NCBI GenBank assembly: GCA_017882345.1
Contig: JADGPT010000008.1
Location: 1 to 33,330 of the forward strand
DNA from: Bacteroidales bacterium
GTDB taxonomy: Bacteria; Bacteroidota; Bacteroidia; Bacteroidales; VadinHA17
Reading direction: 5' to 3'
DNA length: 33,330 nucleotides
Part shown: in pieces, positions 1 to 6,941 of the stretch
How positions within the stretch are numbered: the first letter of the stretch is position 1
How the letters are laid out: each line of letters opens with the position of its first letter
Translations under genes and position numbers: made by a program
The notes under the pieces: model-generated
Told to the model about the DNA's origin: nothing
Databases searched by the model: none
Seen by the model: the letters and a program-made list of their open reading frames with translations, nothing else

Positions 1-258
1 TTAGTAGAACGTGTAAATAAGTATGGGTTGGAAGGTTTATTGGATGATCCACATACAGGGAGAAAACAACGAATCACTATTGAACAAAAAGAAGAGTTGT
101 GCTTAGTTCTTTCACAAAATCCTATAAAAAAAGGATATGCTCAGCCCGAATGGGATGGACCATTATTAGTTAAATATATGAAAAATGTTTTGAATCTTGA
201 ATATTCAATTCGCCAGACTCAAAGATTAATGAAATCACTTGGGTATAATGTAAGATAA
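1..258 (+). CDS. IS630-type transposase helix-turn-helix part, partial (5' end outside window)
   Basis: The reading frame is open from base 1 to a TAA at 256-258, so the true start lies outside the window. The visible 85 residues contain the GLEGLLDDPHTGRK turn and a second helical segment ending QRLMKSLGYNV, which is the usual pair of winged-helix DNA-binding segments at the N-terminus of IS630-family transposases. No DDE catalytic part follows; the next gene belongs to a different IS family. Some IS630 elements encode the HTH part as a separate ORF A, so the stop itself may be native, but the ORF B is absent here. It is most likely a remnant left after a second element inserted. The family call is fairly secure; activity is unlikely. 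Confidence 0.6.
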   Translation, partial: LVERVNKYGLEGLLDDPHTGRKQRITIEQKEELCLVLSQNPIKKGYAQPEWDGPLLVKYMKNVLNLEYSIRQTQRLMKSLGYNVR

Positions 259-302
259 TTTTTGTCAAAAATCTCATTATTTTCATTTATCCGGTGTACT
301 AA

Positions 303-773
303 ATGTTTGATATTCTGTTAATATTACAATGTTTGAATACTTGTATGGATTCAACATCTTTGAAACGGTTGAAAATTATCGTGCCTGCATTATTGGCTAT
401 TCCAGGTCGGGTGACAATGCAAGGTATTTCTAGGTGGACAGAAGAAGGTGGAAGCTATCGAAGTGTTCAGCGATTTTTCAATACAACCCTAGATTGGAAA
501 AATGCTCAGTGGGCTCTTATTCGTCAATTTTTTCTGAATAGTTCTGATACTTTTATCTTAGCCGGAGATGAAACTGTCGTTACAAAATCAGGGAAAAAAA
601 CATTTGGACTCGATCGGTTTTTTTCATCCTTATTTGGAAAACCGGTTCCTGGAATATCTATTTTTGCTTTTTCTCTTGTCAGTACGAAATTGCGAATCTC
701 ATTGCCATTAATGACACAACAGATGACCCGTCCAAATGAAACAAATCCAGAAAAAACAACAAAAAAAAACTAA
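303..773 (+). CDS. IS4-like transposase, N-terminal part (frame broken at poly-A)
   Basis: This 156-residue ORF is the first half of a DDE transposase. Residues 36-60 (GRVTMQGISRW...SYRSVQRFF) form the N-terminal DNA-binding-like region and D89 in LAGDETVV is the probable first catalytic aspartate. The frame ends in a lysine/asparagine-rich tail and a TAA directly after nine A residues (761-769). The rest of the transposase continues in the -1 frame, which is open from 740. Joining the two frames at the A run would give roughly 445 residues, about normal for this type of transposase. The break may be a programmed slippage site, a disabling deletion or insertion in a homopolymer, or a sequencing error. 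Confidence 0.7.
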   Translation: MFDILLILQCLNTCMDSTSLKRLKIIVPALLAIPGRVTMQGISRWTEEGGSYRSVQRFFNTTLDWKNAQWALIRQFFLNSSDTFILAGDETVVTKSGKKTFGLDRFFSSLFGKPVPGISIFAFSLVSTKLRISLPLMTQQMTRPNETNPEKTTKKN

Positions 774-799
774 GTCAAGAAAAGAATAACAATGGATCA

Positions 800-1642
800 A
801 TGAAAAAAAGAGGGAGTGGGAGACCGAAAGGAAGTACAAACAAAGTCAAGGAAGACGTTGAATTATCCCCTTATCTCAAATTCATCCAGAATCTTTTATT
901 GGAAGTGATGCTGCTAATTGGAAATAACATTCACGTCAAATATGTGGTGTTTGATGGGGCATTTGGCCATTATGATGCATTGCAAATGGTCAAACTCGGT
1001 GGATTGCATCTGATTTCCAAATTGAAAAAGAACTCAAACCTATATTTTTCATATGAAGGTGCATACAGTGGAAGAGGGGCACCAAAAAAATATGGGAATA
1101 AAATAAACTATAAATATATTCCTACCAAGTTCTTGAAAAAAAGCATTTGTAAAAATTCGATTAAGACTGACATTTATCAAATGGCAATGCTCCATAAATT
1201 ATTCTCTCAACAGTTAAATATTGTGATTATAGTTAAAGAGAATCTCAAAACCAAAGCCAGGGATTTTGTTATTTTATTCAGCAGTGATCTTGATTTGGAC
1301 TATAAGAATTTGATTGACTATTACAAGCTACGTTTTCAGATTGAGTTCAATTTCCGAGATGCAAAACAATACTGGGGATTGGAAGATTTTATGAACATCA
1401 AGGAAACACCAGTCAACAACGCTGTTAACCTTGCTTTTTTTATGGTAAATCTTTCTCATATTTTAATCAACAATGTTCGTCTACAGAATGCGGAATTTAG
1501 TGTTCAAGATCTAAAAACACATTTTAGAGGCACTAAATATGTCGATGAAGTATTAAAATTACTTCCAGAAAAACTGGATCCAATTTTAATCCAGCAAATA
1601 TTTAAAGAAATGACGAGAATAGGTGGAATTAATACGGATTAA
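800..1642 (+). CDS. IS4-like transposase, C-terminal catalytic part
   Basis: This frame holds the remainder of the transposase begun at 303. From its first ATG, D52 in FDGAFGH is the likely second catalytic aspartate. Y175, R178, E182 and K189 in YYKLRFQIEFNFRDAK match the Y-(2)-R-(3)-E-(6)-K signature of the IS4 family, with E182 as the catalytic glutamate. A basic GRPKGSTNK stretch near the start is common in related transposases. The ATG at 800 is probably not a natural start, because the same frame is open back to 740, beyond the poly-A slip. All three acidic residues of the DDE triad survive across the two frames. The exact subgroup (IS4 against IS701-like) is uncertain. Confidence 0.7.
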   Translation: MKKRGSGRPKGSTNKVKEDVELSPYLKFIQNLLLEVMLLIGNNIHVKYVVFDGAFGHYDALQMVKLGGLHLISKLKKNSNLYFSYEGAYSGRGAPKKYGNKINYKYIPTKFLKKSICKNSIKTDIYQMAMLHKLFSQQLNIVIIVKENLKTKARDFVILFSSDLDLDYKNLIDYYKLRFQIEFNFRDAKQYWGLEDFMNIKETPVNNAVNLAFFMVNLSHILINNVRLQNAEFSVQDLKTHFRGTKYVDEVLKLLPEKLDPILIQQIFKEMTRIGGINTD

Positions 1643-1727
1643 TGGCGAAGGTATTGTCATACAGGAAATGACTTAATTGCAAGAAGTACAGTTTATACCT
1701 CATACCTAGTATCTGAAATTCGAAGAA

Positions 1728-4559
1728 ATGGCTAAGACCTATGGCATAGATGATCCGTCCTATTCTACACTCGGTGCATTTTTTGATTATGACCTCGATG
1801 GTGATCTTGATCTTTTTATAGTGACAACAAATGTTAAAGTCTTAAGAGGTATAGATTTCGAAAAGGCCAGGGTTGAGAGCGATCCCTATGCAGGCGATAA
1901 ATTATTCAGGAATGACGGAAATCATTTTGTTGATGTTACTCCGGGATCAGGCATTTTAACAAATGCTCTGGGATACGGGCTTGGGGTTGCTATTTCTGAT
2001 ATCAATAAGGACGGCTGGCCGGATATTTATGTTACAAATGACTATGTTGAGCCTGATTATCTGTATATTAACAATAAAGATGGAACATTCACCAATAAAC
2101 TTTCCGAATATGTTCAGCATATTTCTCTTTCTGCCATGGGCAACGATATAAATGATTTTAATAATGATACCTGGCCTGATATCTTTACAACCGACATGCT
2201 ATCTGCAGATAATAAGAGACTTAAGCTGCTTTATGGGATGGAAAACTATATGGAATATGCGAAGATGGTTATGGATGGTTTTTATCACTCGACCATGCGG
2301 AATATGCTTCAGTTAAATAATGGCAATGAAACATTCAGCGAGATCGGTCAACTTGCCGGTGTTTCAAACACAGACTGGAGCTGGGCCCCATTGTTTGCTG
2401 ATTATGATAATGACGGTTGGAAGGATCTGTTTGTTTCAAACGGGTATTTTAAGGATTATACCAATCGTGATTTTTTAAAGTACAAAACAGACTATTATTT
2501 GCAGCAAGCCAGAGCGAAGGCTCCTGTAGATACGTTAATGCTTTCAGGTTTTATGACTTCAACTCCCATGCAAAGTTATATTTTTAAAAATAATAAGGAC
2601 CTGACATTTACTGATAAAAGTGTTGAATGGGGATTTGACAGGAAAGGATTCTCCAATGGAGCTGCGTACGCTGATCTTGATAATGACGGGGACCTTGATC
2701 TGGTTGTCAGTAATCAGAATGAAACTGCATCGATTTACAGAAATATGCTTAGGGAATCAAATCTGCCTGCAACCAATTATATCACAATTCAATTAAAAGG
2801 GGGTGATAAGAACACCTCTGGAATAGGCAGTAAAGTTTATGTCTTTACCCGTCATGGAGTGCAATATCAGGAACAATCACCATCACGCGGTTATCAATCA
2901 TGTGTAAGCAATAAACTTCATTTTGGATTATCTGACAGTGAGGTTGTTGACTCTGTCAGAGTTGAATGGCCACGAGGCAAAGTAAGTATTTTAAAGAATA
3001 TTAAAGCTAACCAGTTGATTATAATAACCGAGAGCGGACAAAAACAGAAGACACTTGTCGTTGCCCCGGTAAAAAAAATATTTTCAATGGTTGAATCATC
3101 TGTTGCCTATGAACATGTTGAATATGGATCTAATGATTTTGAACGTCAACCCTTACTGTTATCAATGTTGTCAACATGTGGTCCGGCAATGGCGATAGCT
3201 GATGTAAATAAAGATAAACTGACAGATGTTTTTGTCGGTGGATCAAAAGAGACACCGGGAAAATTATTTATTCAATCGGCGAATGGAACATTTAAGGCTT
3301 CTCCGGATTTTATTTTCAAGGATGACATTAACTGCACTGATGCAGATGCTATATTTTTTGATGCCGATAATGATGGTGATCAGGATCTGTATGTTGTCAG
3401 CGGAGGTTATAATGACTACAACAGAAATGACAAGGCTCTTCAGGACCGGCTATATATGAATAACGGATCAGGCAAATTCACAAAAGCTCAGGATGCCCTG
3501 CCGCAAATGCTAAATTCAAAATCTTGCGTATGCGCAGCTGATATAGATGGAGACGGTGATCTTGATCTTTTCGTGGGAGGACGGGTTATGCCGGGTGAAT
3601 ACCCCAAACCGCAGGAAAGCTATATTCTTATTAATGACGGGAAAGGACACTTTAAAAATATGACAGCATCATTTCTTCCCGATCTAGCAGCAGGTGGGAT
3701 GGTCACTGATGCTGTCTGGATCGATCTGAATAAAGATTCCTGGCCCGATCTGGTTATCGTTGGTGAGTTTATGCCGGTTCGTGTATTCATAAATGATCAT
3801 GGGAAAAAATTCAGGAAAGAAACCAAAACCTGGTTTGATGTTCCGGAGGGAGGATTCTGGAACAAAATTGCAGCAGCTGATTTTGATCATGACGGCAATA
3901 TAGACCTGGTAGTCGGGAATTTCGGAACAAACACTCAATTGAAGTGTTCCATAAAAGAACCAATTGAACTGACATATAAAGATTTTGATAACAATGGATC
4001 GATAGATCCTATTTTTACTACTTATATTCAACATGTTTCATATCCTTTTGCAAGCCGTAATGAGTTACTGAATCAGATTAACAGTTTACGTGGAAAGTTT
4101 CCGAACTATGAATCCTATTCAAATGCCAGACTGACAGATATTTTTTCAGCCGATAATTTAAAAACTGCCTCAACCTTATCAGCCAGTGAATTAAGAACAG
4201 TATATTTTAAAAATACAGGCAGTAAATTTGAAAAACATGTTCTTCCCATGGAGGCGCAATTTGCTCCTGTCCATGCTATTGAAGTACTTGATTACAATAT
4301 GGATGGAAATTTGGATTTTATTCTGGCTGGAAATCAGAATGCAAATTGTGTTCGGCTTGGAGTAATGGATGCCAATTACGGTCAGTTATTTGTAGGAGAT
4401 GGAAAGGGAAACTTCAGATATATCTCACAGGGTGTTTCAGGACTCAGCCTTACAGGGGATGTAAAATCACTTAAATTATTGACTATTAAAGGTATCCGGT
4501 ACCTGTTTGCCGGGATTAATAATACAGGGATTGCAACCTATAAGCTTAACTTAAAATAA
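1728..4559 (+). CDS. VCBS/FG-GAP repeat protein, 5'-truncated (probable pseudogene)
   Basis: The visible 943 residues contain about eleven calcium-loop repeats of the form DxDxDG (for example DYDLDGDLDLF, DINKDGWPD, DLDNDGDLDL, DIDGDGDLDLF, DFDHDGNIDL) and an UnbV-like segment near residues 355-435 ending VEWPRGKVSILKNIKANQL. It is a paralogue of the large lipoprotein starting at 30662. The first residues FEEMAKTYGIDD align with FTEMAEKYGIAD, about 155 residues into that protein. Homology continues upstream of the ATG to about 1716, then stops, and an in-frame TAG sits at 1707-1709. The signal peptide and first repeats are therefore lost, ATG 1728 is probably an internal methionine, and export is not expected. 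The rest of the frame is intact, which suggests a recent loss. Its stop lies 2 bp from the stop of the convergent gene. Confidence 0.8.
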   Translation: MAKTYGIDDPSYSTLGAFFDYDLDGDLDLFIVTTNVKVLRGIDFEKARVESDPYAGDKLFRNDGNHFVDVTPGSGILTNALGYGLGVAISDINKDGWPDIYVTNDYVEPDYLYINNKDGTFTNKLSEYVQHISLSAMGNDINDFNNDTWPDIFTTDMLSADNKRLKLLYGMENYMEYAKMVMDGFYHSTMRNMLQLNNGNETFSEIGQLAGVSNTDWSWAPLFADYDNDGWKDLFVSNGYFKDYTNRDFLKYKTDYYLQQARAKAPVDTLMLSGFMTSTPMQSYIFKNNKDLTFTDKSVEWGFDRKGFSNGAAYADLDNDGDLDLVVSNQNETASIYRNMLRESNLPATNYITIQLKGGDKNTSGIGSKVYVFTRHGVQYQEQSPSRGYQSCVSNKLHFGLSDSEVVDSVRVEWPRGKVSILKNIKANQLIIITESGQKQKTLVVAPVKKIFSMVESSVAYEHVEYGSNDFERQPLLLSMLSTCGPAMAIADVNKDKLTDVFVGGSKETPGKLFIQSANGTFKASPDFIFKDDINCTDADAIFFDADNDGDQDLYVVSGGYNDYNRNDKALQDRLYMNNGSGKFTKAQDALPQMLNSKSCVCAADIDGDGDLDLFVGGRVMPGEYPKPQESYILINDGKGHFKNMTASFLPDLAAGGMVTDAVWIDLNKDSWPDLVIVGEFMPVRVFINDHGKKFRKETKTWFDVPEGGFWNKIAAADFDHDGNIDLVVGNFGTNTQLKCSIKEPIELTYKDFDNNGSIDPIFTTYIQHVSYPFASRNELLNQINSLRGKFPNYESYSNARLTDIFSADNLKTASTLSASELRTVYFKNTGSKFEKHVLPMEAQFAPVHAIEVLDYNMDGNLDFILAGNQNANCVRLGVMDANYGQLFVGDGKGNFRYISQGVSGLSLTGDVKSLKLLTIKGIRYLFAGINNTGIATYKLNLK

Positions 4560-4561
4560 AA

Positions 4562-5524
4562 TTAATTATTAGCCTTGGGGGAATCACAAGTACAATTAAT
4601 CTGGCTGACAATTTTTTGTCTGAGGTTCATATTAATTAATCGATTGGTCCTCTGATCAACACATTTATTACATTTTGAAAAAAGGCCAAGATCCCATATA
4701 TCTGCAAATACACGGCCTGCTTTCAAACCAATTCCATATTCCACTACAGTTTCCAGAGAGTGAATATCAGGCAGGTTGAAGTCGCCTTTTTCCATTAACA
4801 GATCCATTGCACCGTTTCCTGCTCTGACAGGAATAATAGTACAACATTCCGCCCCGCTGTTGAAAGCAAAGTATATTGATCGTTCAGCCCAATAAATACC
4901 CTCTGATTCTGAGAGCAGGGGAGGCCTGAGGAGAATAAAAGCTCTGGAACTTATATCATGGTTCGTAAGAAAGCTGACAGAATTACGGAAATCCTCCAAA
5001 GACATTTGCTTATTCAGATTACGGAGAATATCAGGATGTATAGTTTCCAGACCCATTGCAATATGTAACTCGGGTATCAGCAAATCCCTGAAATTCAGAC
5101 ATTTTTCATTGATAAGCCTTGGGTGACTTTCAACGATTACTGTTTTGAAATTTTTCAGCAGTGATGCAATTTCTCTATAGTCTTCTTCAGGAATAGCTTT
5201 TCCGTCAAAGAAACTTCCACTATTATATAACTTCAGATGCTTAACATCAGGCATTTGTTGTAACGCCCATTCAATCTGATTTGGAATTGCTCCGGCAGGT
5301 ACGGATTCATCTGTAGTGTTCTTCCAAAGATCGCACATTAAACAATGGAAGGGGCATTCCCGGTTAGTCAGAAAGATGATTCCTGTATCTTCAATGCTCC
5401 CTGAGATAGTTCGCTCTTTTTCCACAAGCCAGCCATAAGGCTTTTGAGGGTCAACAGGATTTTTGTTTCCCCTCTGAGAGACAATCCATTGATCATTGAT
5501 CAGGAAATCAGGATTTTCACTCAT
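4562..5524 (-). CDS. Radical SAM protein (RaSEA/TIGR01210-like)
   Basis: With ATG at 5524 this is a 320-residue protein. Cys57, Cys61 and Cys64 (CPFHCLMC) form the CxxxCxxC site for the SAM-binding iron-sulfur cluster. The surrounding NRECPFHCLMCDLWKNTTD and the later KLYNSGSFF resemble the radical SAM family that contains the archaeosine synthase subunit RaSEA. Near the C-terminus, CNKC (285-288) and CTC (311-313) could bind a zinc or auxiliary iron-sulfur site. The start at 5524 overlaps the end of the upstream AsnB-like gene by 8 bp, indicating translational coupling. A longer reading to 5668 would overlap that gene by more than 150 bp and adds no family-like sequence. The substrate is unknown; tRNA modification is only one possibility. 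It is the last gene of the operon. Confidence 0.85.
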   Translation of the reverse strand: MSENPDFLINDQWIVSQRGNKNPVDPQKPYGWLVEKERTISGSIEDTGIIFLTNRECPFHCLMCDLWKNTTDESVPAGAIPNQIEWALQQMPDVKHLKLYNSGSFFDGKAIPEEDYREIASLLKNFKTVIVESHPRLINEKCLNFRDLLIPELHIAMGLETIHPDILRNLNKQMSLEDFRNSVSFLTNHDISSRAFILLRPPLLSESEGIYWAERSIYFAFNSGAECCTIIPVRAGNGAMDLLMEKGDFNLPDIHSLETVVEYGIGLKAGRVFADIWDLGLFSKCNKCVDQRTNRLINMNLRQKIVSQINCTCDSPKANN

Positions 5525-6845
5525 AATTTGAAAGAAACTCTTTCCTATACTCAATTTCTTTATCAGGGAAATGCCTGCTAAAGTCCCGGCTTGATACTGC
5601 GCCATGTTGGAAACGCCTTTTTTGAAAAACCGGCATTTCCATTCCTGTAATAGCCTTAACCCCATCAAAAACTATTTGTCCCTTAAGAGCATAGAGTTTC
5701 TGGTGATCCCAATTTGTCATATCAATGTAGGGAATACCCTCGGAAATTTCTATCACATTTGGTAATGTATAAGGACTGAATCCTTCGAAACCCAGGAGAT
5801 CGGAAGTTGCAAACGTTCGCATGTATCCTCTGCTCAATCCACCTGAGTAGGTTAATGAATGTTTGATTGATTCGACTCCCCAACCTTCATGGTAAAGCAT
5901 CAGATTATTCAGTACACTCCTGATAGTTAATTCAGGATTTTCCTCAATCGGATAATCTTTTAAGTTTTCATCCCCTCCGTCTCCGTCAATTATGTATTTC
6001 CATTCGGGATAGCGTGACCGGATTCCCTGCAGAAGTGATAGATTCATAGTTGCGGATTGTATATCAAGAGCTTTATAGTCTTCAACGACTTTAACAGCCT
6101 TTTTCCAATCCAGAGTAGAATAATCCACTTCAATAGGTTCAAGGAACAGCCCGAGATTAAGTGCTTCCAGAAATTTTCTTGCCTGTAATAAATCAGCGCC
6201 ATCTCCGTCAATTGAAAGCGTAAAAGCCTTTAATCTTGACGGACTTTCACCAAGTTCTTTAAGTGCATGATAGGTAAGCAGGAATACTGAACCACTATCA
6301 ATTCCAGCCGAAAAAGTTACCCCAACAGGACCTGTTTTAGCACGGAACTGCAACCATTTTTTGATTTCTTCATATAAGGCTCCGATATATTTTTCGCCAA
6401 TTTGTGCCGTATCTTCAGTGGAAAAACTATTACGTTCTGGTTTGAAAAACCGGCTATAAACAGGATTGGGATCAGGACAGCCCAACAGTTCAATTCTGGT
6501 GATATAGTGGGCTGGCGCCATTCTTGTATAAGAAGGATGAAACTGATGATCAAGTCCTTCCTTTTTCAAATAATTATAAATTACATCAATACGTTCAGCA
6601 ATTACCAATTCAGGGCCCCCGGGTCGTTTTGCAATAAAATACCGGATCGGACGTCCTATAGATCTTGCCATGCGAATGGTCTTGCCCTCAACAGAAACAA
6701 GTGAAAACTGTCCATCGATCTTTCGGACAGATTCTGCATCGCCTGATCTGACAAAATTAACGGCTTCTTCGTGTGTCATGTTATAGATGACATTCTTTTC
6801 CGGATTCGTGAGATCCGTAACCTTACTTACATATTGACTGTTCAT
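5517..6845 (-). CDS. Asparagine-synthetase-like protein without glutaminase cysteine
   Basis: This 442-residue cytosolic protein has two parts. Residues 1-135 resemble a class II glutaminase domain (DGQFSLV at 44-50) but start MNSQ, without the Cys2 nucleophile needed to release ammonia from glutamine. From about residue 145 comes the ATP-pyrophosphatase synthetase domain, with a PP-loop variant SAGIDSG (179-185) in place of SGGxDS, and IIDGDGGDENLKDYP (285-298) in the place of the second AsnB motif. Known AsnB relatives that lost the glutaminase cysteine include beta-lactam synthetases and lasso-peptide cyclases, so amide or ring formation by carboxylate adenylation is plausible. It would need free ammonia or an amine substrate. 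The coding end overlaps the radical SAM start by 8 bp, so the two are probably made together. Confidence 0.8.
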   Translation of the reverse strand: MNSQYVSKVTDLTNPEKNVIYNMTHEEAVNFVRSGDAESVRKIDGQFSLVSVEGKTIRMARSIGRPIRYFIAKRPGGPELVIAERIDVIYNYLKKEGLDHQFHPSYTRMAPAHYITRIELLGCPDPNPVYSRFFKPERNSFSTEDTAQIGEKYIGALYEEIKKWLQFRAKTGPVGVTFSAGIDSGSVFLLTYHALKELGESPSRLKAFTLSIDGDGADLLQARKFLEALNLGLFLEPIEVDYSTLDWKKAVKVVEDYKALDIQSATMNLSLLQGIRSRYPEWKYIIDGDGGDENLKDYPIEENPELTIRSVLNNLMLYHEGWGVESIKHSLTYSGGLSRGYMRTFATSDLLGFEGFSPYTLPNVIEISEGIPYIDMTNWDHQKLYALKGQIVFDGVKAITGMEMPVFQKRRFQHGAVSSRDFSRHFPDKEIEYRKEFLSNYE

Positions 6846-6882
6846 ATATCTTGTTTTATACGTTATTTCTCTTTTTTTATTA

Positions 6883-6941
6883 GTAAGTGCCTAAAGTGCC
6901 TAGAGTTTGGAGTGCCTAAAGTTAAAGAAAAGTAGGCACTC
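6883..6941 (+). repeat. Short tandem AGTGCCTA repeats with inverted copy
   Basis: The 95-bp gap between the CRTAC1 stop and the AsnB-like start holds three copies of AGTGCCTA at 6886-6893, 6895-6902 and 6911-6918, with a degenerate unit between the second and third (period about 9 bp). GAGTGCCTA at 6910-6918 is perfectly inverted at 6933-6941 (TAGGCACTC), with a 14-nt loop. The inverted copy includes part of the CRTAC1 stop codon. Read on the transcribed (minus) strand, the hairpin lacks a following U-run, so it does not look like a rho-independent terminator. Confidence 0.7.

Larger units (their letters stand above)
284..1644 (+). mobile_element. IS4-like insertion sequence (candidate ends)
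   Basis: A transposase in two reading frames (303-773 and 800-1642) is bracketed by a short imperfect inverted repeat: CATTTATCCG at 284-293 and CGGATTAATG at 1635-1644, matching at 9 of 10 positions when one is reverse-complemented. The right copy overlaps the transposase stop codon, as in other compact IS elements. No target-site duplication is visible next to these ends, so they may be slightly misplaced, or one flank may have been lost by deletion. The element separates an IS630 remnant on the left from a 5'-truncated VCBS gene on the right. Confidence 0.5.

Noticed and set aside
270-1660. Target-site duplication flanking the IS
   Set aside because: The bases just outside the candidate inverted repeats do not match each other.
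3684-4034. Antisense open frame inside the VCBS gene, and similar open frames opposite other FG-GAP genes (7058-8076, 10200-11276, 21003-22097)
   Set aside because: The repetitive Asp/Asn/Gly codons of calcium-loop repeats leave opposite frames open. The translations have no family features, and the sense genes are clear.
5525-5668. Upstream extension of the radical SAM protein
   Set aside because: It overlaps the AsnB-like gene by about 150 bp and adds a leader unlike the family; the ATG at 5524 gives the compact 8-bp overlap.
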